Shown in pieces: positions 50,456 through 59,185 of a stretch of DNA of 64,000 nt. The DNA is from Rhodothermales bacterium (lineage in GTDB: Bacteria > Bacteroidota > Rhodothermia > Rhodothermales > JANQRZ01): positions 62,001 through 126,000 of the forward strand of contig JBDUXZ010000016.1 in assembly GCA_039944855.1 (NCBI GenBank), given 5' to 3'. Position 1 is the stretch's first letter, and every line of letters starts with the position of its first letter. The notes below the pieces were generated by a model that saw only the letters and a program-made list of their open reading frames with translations, made no database searches and was not told the origin of the DNA. The position numbers and the translations under genes are program-made.

Positions 50456-51231
50456 GGCGCGGCGAGGGCTACGTCTTCGCGCACGGGCAACCCGGCGGCG
50501 CGGAGGTGCTGCTTGGCCTCGGGGATCGAAAACGTGCGGAAGTGGAAGATCGACGCGGCGAGGACGGCGTCGGCCACGGCGAGCCCATCGCGGAGGTGGT
50601 CGAGCGTGCCCGCGCCGCCGGAGGCGATGACGGGGACGGTGACGTGCTCGTGGAGCGCTTCGAGCATGGCGAGGTCGTAGCCGTCGCCCGTGCCGTCGCG
50701 GTCCATCGAGGTGACGAGGAACTCGCCTGCGCCGCGCGCTTCGGCCTCGGCCGCCCACGCGAGCAGGTCGATGCCCGTCGGCTTGCGCCCGCCGTGCGTG
50801 AAGACCTCCCACCCCGACGCCGTCTCGCCCGTGCGTTTCGCGTCGATGGCGACGACGATGCACTGCGCACCGAACGCGCGCGCGCCCCGCGTGATGAGGT
50901 CGGGGTCGGCGAGGGCGGCGGAGTTGACGGCGACTTTGTCCGCACCCGCGTCGAGCATCGCGCGGATGTCGTCCACGGTCCGAATCCCGCCGCCGACGGT
51001 GAGGGGGATGAACACCTGATCGGCCGTGCGGCGGACGACCTCGTGCATCGTGTCGCGGCCCTCGTGCGTCGCCGTGATGTCGAGAAATACCAGTTCGTCG
51101 GCCCCGGCCTCGTCGTAGAACCGGGCCTGCTCGACAGGGTCGCCGGCGTCCACGAGGTCGACGAACTGCACGCCTTTCACCACGCGGCCGGCGTGGACGT
51201 CGAGGCAGGGGATGATGCGTTTGGCGAGCAC
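50452..51231 (-). CDS. hisF: Imidazole glycerol phosphate synthase subunit HisF
   Basis: The 259-residue beta/alpha barrel starts [20 protein letters not shown] with the catalytic Asp in CLD. Later blocks are [55 protein letters not shown] (second catalytic Asp) and [12 protein letters not shown]. With HisH it makes imidazole-glycerol phosphate and AICAR. It is separated from hisA by a 200-base spacer that contains an inverted repeat. Confidence 0.96.
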   Translation of the reverse strand: MLAKRIIPCLDVHAGRVVKGVQFVDLVDAGDPVEQARFYDEAGADELVFLDITATHEGRDTMHEVVRRTADQVFIPLTVGGGIRTVDDIRAMLDAGADKVAVNSAALADPDLITRGARAFGAQCIVVAIDAKRTGETASGWEVFTHGGRKPTGIDLLAWAAEAEARGAGEFLVTSMDRDGTGDGYDLAMLEALHEHVTVPVIASGGAGTLDHLRDGLAVADAVLAASIFHFRTFSIPEAKQHLRAAGLPVREDVALAAP

Positions 51232-51312
51232 GATGTTGGTGATTGGTCCCTTGTCATCGGTCAGTCACGACCGGCAACGCAAGACGTGGGAATTGGCGAT
51301 GCGCCCATCCCG

Positions 51313-51406
51313 TGTCATCCTGAGCGGAGAGCGCGTTAGCAAACGGAGCCGAGGGATCTCGACGTTGCCGCTGCCTTTCAGATCCTTCGGCGGGCTCAGG
51401 ATGACA
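51313..51406. repeat. Dispersed-type inverted repeat (TGTCATCCTGAGC...GCTCAGGATGACA)
   Basis: Perfect 13-bp terminal inverted repeats (51313-51325 and 51394-51406) enclose a second imperfect pair, GGGATCT and AGATCC (51353-51359 and 51380-51385). The CATCCTGAG...GGATC pattern is a widespread intergenic element of unknown function in several phyla. It sits between hisA and hisF within one run of genes. Confidence 0.8.
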
Positions 51407-51436
51407 AAAAGACGAGTGACAAAAGACAGAGCACGG

Positions 51437-52243
51437 TCAGTCGCAGTCGGCGTCAGGCTGCGCCATTTTCGCCGTTGAGTAGCGGTCGAGGTCGACCTCG
51501 GTCTTGCGGTGCCAGCACCAGAATTGCTGGCACGGAAACTTGTTCTCGTAGAGCGCGCGCCCGACGATCACGGAGTCAACGCCGAGCGGGCTCAGCTCTT
51601 GGAGGCGGAGGAGGTCGCGGTAGCCGGAGACGCCGCCGGACGCGGTGACGCGCGCCTTCGTGAGCGCCGTCCCGAGCGCGCGGTAGGCCTCGACGTTCGG
51701 CCCGTCGAGCATCCCGTCGCGGGCGATGTCGGTGTAGACGATGCGCCGGACGCCGCGCCGCTCCATGTCGAGCGCGAGGTCCACGGCGTCGACGCCGCTG
51801 CCTTTCTCCCAGCCCTCAACGCGGACTTCGCCGTCCTTCGCATCGATGCCCACGACGATCCGGCTGCACGAGTGCTTCGCCACGGCCTCCTCGACGAGGT
51901 CCGGGTTGCGGACGGCCGCGGTCCCGAGCACGACGCGGTACACCCCCGCGTCGATGAGAGCGTCGACATCGTCCATCGTCCGGACGCCGCCGCCGACCTG
52001 CACAGGAATGTCGAGCGCCTCGGCGATCTCGTGGATGATCGCGCGGTTGGAGGTCGCCTCGCCGTCCTTCGTGCGCGCTGCGTCGAGGTCGACAAGGTGG
52101 AGGACGCGGGCGTTCTGCACGCGCCACAGCTTCGCCATCTTGACGGGGTCGTCGAAGTAGACGGTCTCGTCTTCGTAGTTGCCCTGCCGGAGGCGGACGC
52201 AGTGGCCGCCGCGGAGGTCGATAGCGGGGATGACGAGCAGCAT
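51437..52243 (-). CDS. hisA: Phosphoribosylformimino-AICAR-phosphate isomerase HisA
   Basis: The 268-residue barrel begins MLLVIPAIDLRGGHCVRLRQ (catalytic Asp in AID). The following blocks are LHLVDLDAART, VQVGGGVRTMDDVDALIDAG, VGIDAKDGEV, YTDIARDGMLDGPNVEAY (second catalytic Asp) and TASGGVSGYRDLL. The final ~30 residues (FPCQQFWCWHRKTEVDLDRY and beyond) extend past the usual end and contain two Cys and a Trp-rich patch. This extension is atypical. Confidence 0.95.
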   Translation of the reverse strand: MLLVIPAIDLRGGHCVRLRQGNYEDETVYFDDPVKMAKLWRVQNARVLHLVDLDAARTKDGEATSNRAIIHEIAEALDIPVQVGGGVRTMDDVDALIDAGVYRVVLGTAAVRNPDLVEEAVAKHSCSRIVVGIDAKDGEVRVEGWEKGSGVDAVDLALDMERRGVRRIVYTDIARDGMLDGPNVEAYRALGTALTKARVTASGGVSGYRDLLRLQELSPLGVDSVIVGRALYENKFPCQQFWCWHRKTEVDLDRYSTAKMAQPDADCD

Positions 52244-52297
52244 GGGATCGGGAGGCGGGGGAGCGGGGGGAAGCGTGCTGTCGAGGCGTTCAACGCC

Positions 52298-52930
52298 TCA
52301 TTCCACGGCTCGGTCCGCGAAGTTCCGAAGCAGCCGGAGCCCGGCCGCCTGGCTCTTCTCGGGGTGGAACTGCACGCCGGCGACGTTCCCGCGCTGGACA
52401 ACGGCGGGGAAGCGCTCGCCGTACTCCGTCTCGCCGAGCACGTCGGCGGCGTCGGCGGGCGCGGCGTGGTACGAGTGGACGAAATAGAAGTGCGCCTCGT
52501 CGGCGAGGCCGTCGAAGAGCGGGTGGGGACGGGTGGCACGGACCGTATTCCAGCCCATGTGCGGCACCTTCAGCGGGCGGCCCTTCTCGGAACCACGCGC
52601 CCCGTCGAAGCGGACGACGCGGCCGGGCAGCAGCCCGAGGCCTGCGTGCTCGCCCATCTCCTCGCTCGCCTCGAAGAGGAGCTGCATCCCGACGCACACG
52701 CCGAGGAGCGGCGTCCCGGCCTCGGCCGCCGCGCGCACCGGCTCCCACAGCCCGCGCTGCCTCAACTCGTCCGCGCAGGCCCCGAACGCGCCGACGCCGG
52801 GGAGCACAAGCTTGTCGGCCCGTGCGATGTCGTCGGGATTCCCGCTGCGCACCGGCTCCGCGCCGACGGCCTGGAACGCCTTTTCGAGCGAGCGGATATT
52901 CCCGATCCCGTAGTCGATGAGGAGGAGCAT
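52298..52930 (-). CDS. hisH: Imidazole glycerol phosphate synthase glutaminase subunit HisH
   Basis: The 210-residue class I amidotransferase has the nucleophile C79 in LLGVCVGMQLLFE, the PGVGAFG loop (about 44-50) and the His/Glu pair in VQFHPEKSQAAGLRLLRNF. It supplies ammonia to HisF. It starts 4 bases after the proC stop on the minus strand. Confidence 0.96.
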   Translation of the reverse strand: MLLLIDYGIGNIRSLEKAFQAVGAEPVRSGNPDDIARADKLVLPGVGAFGACADELRQRGLWEPVRAAAEAGTPLLGVCVGMQLLFEASEEMGEHAGLGLLPGRVVRFDGARGSEKGRPLKVPHMGWNTVRATRPHPLFDGLADEAHFYFVHSYHAAPADAADVLGETEYGERFPAVVQRGNVAGVQFHPEKSQAAGLRLLRNFADRAVE

Positions 52931-52934
52931 CGGG

Positions 52935-53756
52935 TCAGCGGAGTTCGCTCAGCTCTTTCGAGCGGGCGGTGGCGGTGGCGACGGCGTTGATGAGCATGGT
53001 TCGCAGCCCGTGCGCTTCGAGGTCGGCGACGGCGGCGATCGCGGTGCCGCCGGGCGTCGTGACTTCGTCGCGGAGGATGGCGGGGTGCTTGCCCGTTTCT
53101 AGCACGAGCTTGGCCGCGCCGAAGACGGTCTGCGCCGCGAGGCGGAGCGAGGTCGGGCGCGGGATGCCCTGCTTCACGCCGCCGTCGGTGAGGGCTTCGA
53201 TCACCATATAAATGTAGGCCGGGCCGCTGCCGGAGAGTCCCGTCACAGCGTCCATCAGTTCCTCCGGCACCTCGTCGACCATGCCGACGGCCCCGAAGAT
53301 CTCGTGCGCGATCCCGACGTGGTGCGGCGTGGCGAAGCGCCCGGCCGCGATCGCCGTCGCGCCCTCGTCGACGAGGGCAGGCGTGTTCGGCATCGCACGG
53401 ATCACGGCGATCTCGGCTCCGAGCGTGTGGAGGATCGTCTCCGTCGTCGTTCCCGCGAGAACGGAGATGACGACGGCGTCCTCCGCGACGTGGCCCCGGA
53501 TTGTTTCGAGCACGCCGATGGCCTGGTACGGTTTGACGGCGAGGATGACGACGCTTGCGCCGTCGACGGCGGCGACGTTGTCCGTTCCGGTGTGGATGCC
53601 GGGGAACTGCTCGGCGAGGGCGTCGAGGGCCGCGGTGCTGCGGCGCGTTACGCGGACCTGGTCGGGCTCGAATTCGTCGCCGCGGAGCATCCCGCCGAGG
53701 AGCGCGCGCCCGATGTTGCCGGTCCCGAGGATGGCGACGGTCTGGTTTTTTAGCAC
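52935..53756 (-). CDS. proC: Pyrroline-5-carboxylate reductase
   Basis: The 273-residue protein has the NAD(P) loop VAILGTGNIGRALLGGML (about 6-23), the AVKPY motif and RAMPNTPALVDEGATAI. The signature MDAVTGLSGSGPAYIYMVIE (about 158-177) and the C-terminal TTPGGTAIAAV follow. It catalyses the last step of proline synthesis. GTG at 53756 is the start (VLKNQTVAIL); no ATG lies near. It is embedded among his genes. Confidence 0.94.
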   Translation of the reverse strand: MLKNQTVAILGTGNIGRALLGGMLRGDEFEPDQVRVTRRSTAALDALAEQFPGIHTGTDNVAAVDGASVVILAVKPYQAIGVLETIRGHVAEDAVVISVLAGTTTETILHTLGAEIAVIRAMPNTPALVDEGATAIAAGRFATPHHVGIAHEIFGAVGMVDEVPEELMDAVTGLSGSGPAYIYMVIEALTDGGVKQGIPRPTSLRLAAQTVFGAAKLVLETGKHPAILRDEVTTPGGTAIAAVADLEAHGLRTMLINAVATATARSKELSELR

Positions 53757-53848
53757 GGAACGAGGGGTCGGTGAAAGGGAGACGGAACGTACCGTCGCCG
53801 CGCGCGCGTGGCCCACACTCCCGGATGAAGAATCGCCCGTTTCTCGCT

Positions 53849-54463
53849 CTATCGCCCGAGTATATCGGCGACGGGGATGCCCGGCAGATCCGGCAGCGCG
53901 GCGACGGTCAGCGTGTGGCCCGGCGTCATTCGGACGATGTCGACGTAGTCCTCGTCGCCCGGTTCGCGACACACCTCGACGTAGCCGTCGGTGAGGTACA
54001 CGATCCACACTTCGGCGATACCGAATGCGGCGTAGAGCGGGCGCTTGACCCGGCGGTCCACCTCCGCCGACGAATCGGCGACCTCGATGACGAGCAGCAC
54101 GTCCTCCGGCGTCGGGACGCGGTCCTGCGGTGCATCGGGCCGGAGGAGCGCAAGGTCCGGCTCGGGCTCGTTCCGATGCCCGAGGTGGATCGAGTTCTGC
54201 ACGCTGAGACGCGCTTGGGGCTCGTCGCGGGCGTAGAGGCGGCGGGCGAAAAGCTCAGTGATGCGGTTGACGGCGTGGAGGTGCGGCGGGCCGATGGGGG
54301 ACATGGTGACGATGCGTCCGTTGATGAGTTCGACGCGGTCGTCCTCGGTGAGCACGCCGGCGCGGGCGAGGGCGTGGTATTCCTCCGCCGTGAACAGGCG
54401 CTCGCGGGGGGCGAGGGCAAGCACGGCGGCGGCCGAATCGATGAGGGCGGGCGAATCGTGCAT
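53849..54463 (-). CDS. Uma2 family putative endonuclease (DUF820)
   Basis: The 204-residue protein has the Uma2 pattern: FTAEEYHALARAGVLTEDDR, VELINGRIVTMSPIGPPHLH, HRNEPEPDLALLR and the PD-(D/E)xK-like core VLLVIEVADSSAEVDRRVKR, then LYAAFGIAEVWIVYL. Such genes are very common and mobile in cyanobacteria and some Bacteroidota; the function is unproven. It splits hisB from proC in the his run, which points to insertion. Confidence 0.88.
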   Translation of the reverse strand: MHDSPALIDSAAAVLALAPRERLFTAEEYHALARAGVLTEDDRVELINGRIVTMSPIGPPHLHAVNRITELFARRLYARDEPQARLSVQNSIHLGHRNEPEPDLALLRPDAPQDRVPTPEDVLLVIEVADSSAEVDRRVKRPLYAAFGIAEVWIVYLTDGYVEVCREPGDEDYVDIVRMTPGHTLTVAALPDLPGIPVADILGR

Positions 54464-54514
54464 GGCGACGGTCGGCGGGTTCGCAGCTACAACGCGGGGC
54501 CGGACGGGGGGTTG

Positions 54515-55111
54515 CTACAGCGTGCCCTTCGTGGACGGCATGGCGGCGTTGGCGGTGTCACGGCGAACGGCGTGGCGGAGGGCGCGGGCGGCGGCTTTGA
54601 AGAGGGCCTCGGCGCGGTGGTGGTCGTTCCCGCCGTAGAGGACCGCGAGGTGGAGGTTCATGCGGGCGTGCTCGGCGAGGCTGTAGAAGAAGTGCCGCAC
54701 CATCTCCGTCGAGAGGTCGCCGACGGTGGCGCGGTCGAAGGCGGCGTCGAACACGAGATAGAACCGGCCGGAGAGATCGACGGCGCAGCGGGCGAGCGTC
54801 TCGTCCATCGGCACGAGCGCGTCGCCGTAGCGGTTGACGTGGGCCTTGTCGCCGAGCGCTTCGGCGAACGCCTGCCCGAGCGCGATGCCGACATCCTCGA
54901 CGGTGTGGTGGTCGTCCACGTGGAGGTCGCCTTCGCAGCGGACGGTGAGGCCGAAGCCGCCGTGACGGGCGAAGAGGTCGAGCATGTGATCGAGGAAGCC
55001 AACGCCCGTGGCGTTGTCGTAGTCGCCGCCGTCGAGCGCAAGGTCGACGGAGACGCGGGTTTCGGCGGTGGCGCGCTCGACGCGGGCGGAGCGAGGGGAG
55101 AAGGGGGCCAT
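54515..55111 (-). CDS. hisB: Imidazoleglycerol-phosphate dehydratase (monofunctional)
   Basis: The 198-residue protein has the metal-binding repeats DHMLDLFARHGGFGL, HVDDHHTVEDVGIALGQAFA and GGNDHHRAEALFKAAARAL. It lacks the HisB phosphatase domain, so histidinol-phosphate phosphatase must be elsewhere. It is the first gene of the minus-strand histidine run. I chose the ATG at 55111; one at 55153 would add 14 residues. Confidence 0.95.
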   Translation of the reverse strand: MAPFSPRSARVERATAETRVSVDLALDGGDYDNATGVGFLDHMLDLFARHGGFGLTVRCEGDLHVDDHHTVEDVGIALGQAFAEALGDKAHVNRYGDALVPMDETLARCAVDLSGRFYLVFDAAFDRATVGDLSTEMVRHFFYSLAEHARMNLHLAVLYGGNDHHRAEALFKAAARALRHAVRRDTANAAMPSTKGTL

Positions 55112-55308
55112 GCGGAATCGGTCGGGTGAAGGGGGCAGAATACGTGGAGCCACGACGCCGTCGTATAAAGAGGGAGAAAATTGGGAGGCATGGCAGCAGG
55201 CGGAAACCGGACCTGCTGCGCCCGCTATGAACGAGCGCTGTCAGCCGCGTTTCGTACTCGTGTGTCCGACACCCGGGTCGCTGTCCAGTTACATTCCGTC
55301 GTTCCCGC

Positions 55309-57477
55309 GTGTCTCTCGTTTCCCCCTCGCCTGTGCCTGCCGCCGTGCCGACTGCCGCCCCCGCTTTCACGAATGCCTCCATCGACGACGCGCTCCGCGA
55401 GCACTTCGGGTTCGAGTCGCTACGGCGAGGCCAGCGCGAGGCCGTCGCCTCGGTCGTGGCGGGGAAGAACACGCTCGTCGTGATGCCGACGGGGGCGGGG
55501 AAGTCGCTCGTCTATCAGCTCTCGGCGTGCCTGCTCGACGGCGTGACGGTCGTGATCTCGCCACTCATCGCGCTGATGAAAGATCAGGTGGACGCGCTCG
55601 ACCGGCGCGGGATTCCGGCCGTCGCCCTCAACTCGTCGATGCCCGTCGAGCAGCAGCGGGCCGGGCTCGACGCGCTGCGGAGCGGGGCGGTCCGGCTCGT
55701 CTACGTCGCGCCCGAGCGGCTCCGCAACAAGTCGTTCCTCCGCGCGCTCGCCGAGGCCCGGGTCGCCCTCCTCGCCGTCGATGAAGCCCACTGCGTGAGT
55801 CAGTGGGGCCACGACTTCCGGCCCGACTACCTCCAGATCGCGAAGGCTCGTCACCACATGGGCGACCCGCCGACCGTCGCCCTCACGGCTACGGCGACGC
55901 CGCTCGTGCAGGACGACATCCTCGCCACGCTCGACGTCGATCACGCCGAGCGCGTCGTCACCGGCTTCAACCGGCCGAACCTCACGTTCTCCGTCCAGTC
56001 CACGCCGTCGGCGAACGACAAGCGCCGCGCGCTGAAGGCCGTGCTCGACGAGCAGACCGGGCCGGGCCTCGTCTACGTCAGCACGCGGAAGCAGTGCGAC
56101 GACGTGACGCGGTTCATCCGCGACGAGGTCGGTCGCGAGGTGCGTGCGTACCACGCCGGCCTCTCCGACGCCGAGCGGACCGACGTGCAGGACGCGTTTA
56201 TGACAGGCGGGCTCGACCTCGTCGTCGCGACGAACGCCTTCGGGATGGGCGTGGACCGGGCGGACGTGCGCTTCGTCGTCCACTGGGGGATCCCGTCCAC
56301 GCTCGAAGCCTACTACCAAGAGGCCGGCCGTGCGGGCCGCGACGACAACCCTTCCGAGGCGCTGCTTCTGTACGCGACGCAGGACGCTTCGCTGCGCGAG
56401 TGGTTCATCGACCAGAACGCCCCGTCCGAACGCGACCTCCGCGCGCTCCACCGTCACCTCGCTCGCGAAGCCGGCGGTGGCCTCGCCACCGTCGATCAGG
56501 ACGCCGTGGCGAGCCGCGTCGATCAGCACCCCGTCGGCGTGCGCGTGGCGATGAGCCTGCTGGAGCGGATGGGCGTGCTGGAGCGCGGCGACGACCAGGG
56601 GCCGCTCCGTCAGTACGGTGTCGGGGAGTGGAATGCGGAGCAGGCCGCGCGCGTGCTCGCCTCCTCCGAGAAGCGGCAGAAGGCGAAGCGGCAGGCGCTC
56701 TACCGGATGATCCGCTACGCCGAAGCCGACGCCTGCCGCCGTCAGATGGTGCTCGACCACTTCGGCGATCCCGAGCCGCCCGAGGCCGCGCGCTGCTGCG
56801 ACAACTGCCTCGTCGCTGCCGAGATCGCCGCCGCGCCGAGCGAGGGCGAACTCCCGCCGTTCGCGAGCCTGCCGATGGGGTCGCGCATCGCGCTCGGCCT
56901 GCTCGATGCGGCTCAGCGGCTGAAGTGGAGCGTCGGGCGGAAGACGCTCGTGAAGCTGCTCTCGGGCTCCAACGCGAAGGGGATGGACCGCCGCGAGTAC
57001 ACGGAGTCGCCGTACTACGGTCGCCTCGGCTTCATGTCGCAGGACGATATCGACGGGCTCTACAAACAGCTCATCGCGGCGGGCTACCTCAAAGTCGTCG
57101 GGGCCGAGTACCCCGTCGTCGAGCTGACGGCGACGGGGCGGCGCGCGCTCGCCCATCGCGAGGCGATTCCGATCGAGATGCCGGTGACGGGGCGCAGCGC
57201 GTCCCCCGGCTCCCGGGTCGAGACAGCGGTGCAGGCCCGGCCGCTCGACGAGATCGGCGTGGACCTCCTCGGCGCGCTCAAGGCGTGGCGGACGGAGCAG
57301 GCCCACGCGCAGGACGTGCCGCCGTACGTCGTATTCAACGACCGCACGCTCGACGCGATCGCCCGCGCCCGGCCCGACAGCGACGACGCGCTCCTCGCCA
57401 TCAAAGGCATCGGCCCGGCGAAGCTGGAACGCTACGGCGCGGACGTGCTGCGTCTCGTCGCGGAGGCGGCGGGGTAG
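55309..57477 (+). CDS. recQ: ATP-dependent DNA helicase RecQ
   Basis: The 722-residue protein has Walker A MPTGAGKS (59-66), the DEAH box in LLAVDEAHCVSQWGHDFRPD (154-173), VVATNAFGMGVDRADVRFVV, the RQC zinc cluster (DACRRQMVLDHFGD, ARCCDNC) with winged helix, and a C-terminal HRDC domain (about 640-722, ending KGIGPAKLERYGADVLRLVA). It unwinds recombination intermediates. The start is a GTG at 55309; the N-terminal 20 residues are Pro/Ala-rich and uncertain. Confidence 0.94.
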   Translation: MSLVSPSPVPAAVPTAAPAFTNASIDDALREHFGFESLRRGQREAVASVVAGKNTLVVMPTGAGKSLVYQLSACLLDGVTVVISPLIALMKDQVDALDRRGIPAVALNSSMPVEQQRAGLDALRSGAVRLVYVAPERLRNKSFLRALAEARVALLAVDEAHCVSQWGHDFRPDYLQIAKARHHMGDPPTVALTATATPLVQDDILATLDVDHAERVVTGFNRPNLTFSVQSTPSANDKRRALKAVLDEQTGPGLVYVSTRKQCDDVTRFIRDEVGREVRAYHAGLSDAERTDVQDAFMTGGLDLVVATNAFGMGVDRADVRFVVHWGIPSTLEAYYQEAGRAGRDDNPSEALLLYATQDASLREWFIDQNAPSERDLRALHRHLAREAGGGLATVDQDAVASRVDQHPVGVRVAMSLLERMGVLERGDDQGPLRQYGVGEWNAEQAARVLASSEKRQKAKRQALYRMIRYAEADACRRQMVLDHFGDPEPPEAARCCDNCLVAAEIAAAPSEGELPPFASLPMGSRIALGLLDAAQRLKWSVGRKTLVKLLSGSNAKGMDRREYTESPYYGRLGFMSQDDIDGLYKQLIAAGYLKVVGAEYPVVELTATGRRALAHREAIPIEMPVTGRSASPGSRVETAVQARPLDEIGVDLLGALKAWRTEQAHAQDVPPYVVFNDRTLDAIARARPDSDDALLAIKGIGPAKLERYGADVLRLVAEAAG

Positions 57478-57495
57478 CAGGTCCTCGCTTCCGGT

Positions 57496-58290
57496 TCAGA
57501 CCAGCAATTCCGCCGGGTGCTCGTGGCCGTAGGCGCCGGAGCCGAAGAGGGCGAAGTCGTAGCGGCACGGGTCCGCCGGGTCGAAGGCGCGGCAGCGCAT
57601 CGTGAGTTCGAGGGCCGCGCGCCAGTCGTCCTGCTTACGGTCGAGGAGCCCGAGGGCTCGGGCCTGGCGACCGGAATGCACGTCGAGCGGGAGGACGAGC
57701 TGGGCCGGGGTGATGCGGGTCCAGAGCCCGAAGTCGACGGGCCCGGGGCGGACCATCCAGCGGAGGTACATGCAGAGCCGCTTGGCGGCGCTGCCGGTGT
57801 CGGGGCGGGCGAGGTGCTTGCGGAGTCGAGGCGGCGTGTCCGGCCGGGCGGTCAGCACGCGCTCGCTGAAACCCTGGATGGCGGGGCCGACGTTACGAGC
57901 GTCGGGGGGGAGGCGCTCGGCGAACACGGCTTCGAGCGATCCGTGCTCGCGCAGCAAGACGGAAAGCGCGTGCGTCAGCGCGACGGCGTCCGCTGGCTGG
58001 AATGTGCGGTGTTTGAACCCGGCGAGCCGAGGGCCATCGCGGTCCGGGTCGAAGTCGCGGACGAACGTGTAGGGGCGGAACCGCATCCGTTCGCAGAGGT
58101 CGGCCAGCTTCGCCATGATCGTCACGCGGCGGCCCCACGCGAGGAGGGCGGCGTAGAGCCCGATCACCTCGCGGTCGCGCGCGTCGTCGAAGCCATGCGG
58201 GATCGCGATGGGGTCGTCGGCGATGAACGCCCGCCGCTCGTAGCGGTCGACGAGGCCATCGAGGTAGGATTTGAGTGCAGCGTCGGCCAT
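57496..58290 (-). CDS. TIGR02757/DUF2400 family protein
   Basis: The 264-residue protein begins LKSYLDGLVDRYERRAFIAD and contains DPIAIPHGFDDARDREVIGL (about 26-45), AKRLCMYLRWMVR (about 168-180) and VLPLDVHSGRQARALGLLDR (about 198-217). These are the defining stretches of TIGR02757, a helical family with DNA-glycosylase-like helix-hairpin-helix features. Its role is unknown. It converges on recQ with an 18-base gap, and a perfect palindrome lies just upstream of its start. Confidence 0.88.
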   Translation of the reverse strand: MADAALKSYLDGLVDRYERRAFIADDPIAIPHGFDDARDREVIGLYAALLAWGRRVTIMAKLADLCERMRFRPYTFVRDFDPDRDGPRLAGFKHRTFQPADAVALTHALSVLLREHGSLEAVFAERLPPDARNVGPAIQGFSERVLTARPDTPPRLRKHLARPDTGSAAKRLCMYLRWMVRPGPVDFGLWTRITPAQLVLPLDVHSGRQARALGLLDRKQDDWRAALELTMRCRAFDPADPCRYDFALFGSGAYGHEHPAELLV

Positions 58291-58298
58291 AGAAACGA

Positions 58299-58328
58299 CG
58301 TAGGGGCGACCGGCCGGTCGCCCCTACG
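58299..58328. repeat. Intergenic palindrome, GTAGGGGCGAC family (30 bp)
   Basis: Perfect inverted repeat with half-site CGTAGGGGCGACCGG, between the DUF4342 gene and the TIGR02757 gene. On the minus strand it could double as a hairpin after the DUF4342 gene. Confidence 0.9.
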
Positions 58329-58351
58329 GGGTCGGGAGGTGGACGGGGGGA

Positions 58352-58723
58352 TCAGCCGATGGTCTTGTCCGGCCCGTCCTTCGGCGTCACGGGCTTCGAC
58401 GCCGGCGTCTCGGTCGGCTTCCCGGAGACGTGGTCGGCATCGGGGTCGCGCTCGACGACGATCGTCACGTCGGTCAGGAGGGCGGCGAGGGCGCCGAGGG
58501 CCGCGAGCACGGGGGAGAGCAGGACGGCGGCCGCGCCGGCCCCGACACCCACCGTCATCGGGACTTCGAGGAGGACGCGGTCCTCCTTCTTAATGCGGAT
58601 GTGGCGGACGTTACCCTCTTCGATCAGGTCGCGCACGCGGTCCACGAGCTGGTTGCCCGCGAGCTTGATCTCTTCAATGGCCTCGCTAGCTTTCTTCGAG
58701 GGGGAGTTAGGGTTCTTGCTCAT
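58352..58723 (-). CDS. DUF4342 domain protein
   Basis: The 123-residue protein has the DUF4342 core: IEEIKLAGNQLVDRVRDLIE, GNVRHIRIKKEDRVLLEVPM and a hydrophobic segment with VLLSPVLAALGALAALLTDV followed by VERD. It probably associates with the membrane through this segment. The C-terminal 30 residues are Lys/Pro-rich and disordered. Function unknown. Confidence 0.85.
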   Translation of the reverse strand: MSKNPNSPSKKASEAIEEIKLAGNQLVDRVRDLIEEGNVRHIRIKKEDRVLLEVPMTVGVGAGAAAVLLSPVLAALGALAALLTDVTIVVERDPDADHVSGKPTETPASKPVTPKDGPDKTIG

Positions 58724-59185
58724 GATAGGATGTCGAGTAGATGGGGAGAGGTCCCGCCGCGCACCCGGGCGGAGAGGAGAAGGTGGTGCGAGAAGCACGG
58801 CGGGACGCGCCGAATGGTTCCGAGTAACTCCGCTGCCGGTGCGGTCGAAACCGTATCAAGTCATTACAAAAAGGAACCGGGCCGGGCGACTTTTCCGGTT
58901 CGGACGAGCGGGCGGGGCACCGAGAGAAGGGCGTCGAATCAGATTAGCGAGTCGGATCGGAGCGAAAATGCGCGCTAAACGGAGAGGTGGAGGGGGAGAG
59001 GCCGAGGTTCCGGTGTGGCGCGGACGGTTCGGGCACGGCCCATGCTAAAGGGAAGGCAGAGCGCGAATGGGAGCACGCCGTATCGGTCGCCATCCGCAAC
59101 ACTCACTCCACATAACCCGGAGCGCCAGTCGTACAGCGGCGTGCTCCAGCAGGAACCAACCAACCAACTTTAAGAGGTATCCCCC
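58724..59185. other. Intergenic region between divergent genes (462 bases)
   Basis: It separates the DUF4342 gene and the first pilin-like gene. The middle (58855-58880) is AT-richer and could hold the minus-strand promoter. A 7-bp stem (GAACCGG/CCGGTTC) lies at about 58880-58908. The end holds AAGAGG (59171-59176), a good Shine-Dalgarno for the ATG at 59186. I see no gene in it. Confidence 0.5.

Noticed and set aside
55420-57306. 628-codon minus-strand frame opposite recQ
   Set aside because: Complete overlap with recQ and no family resemblance.
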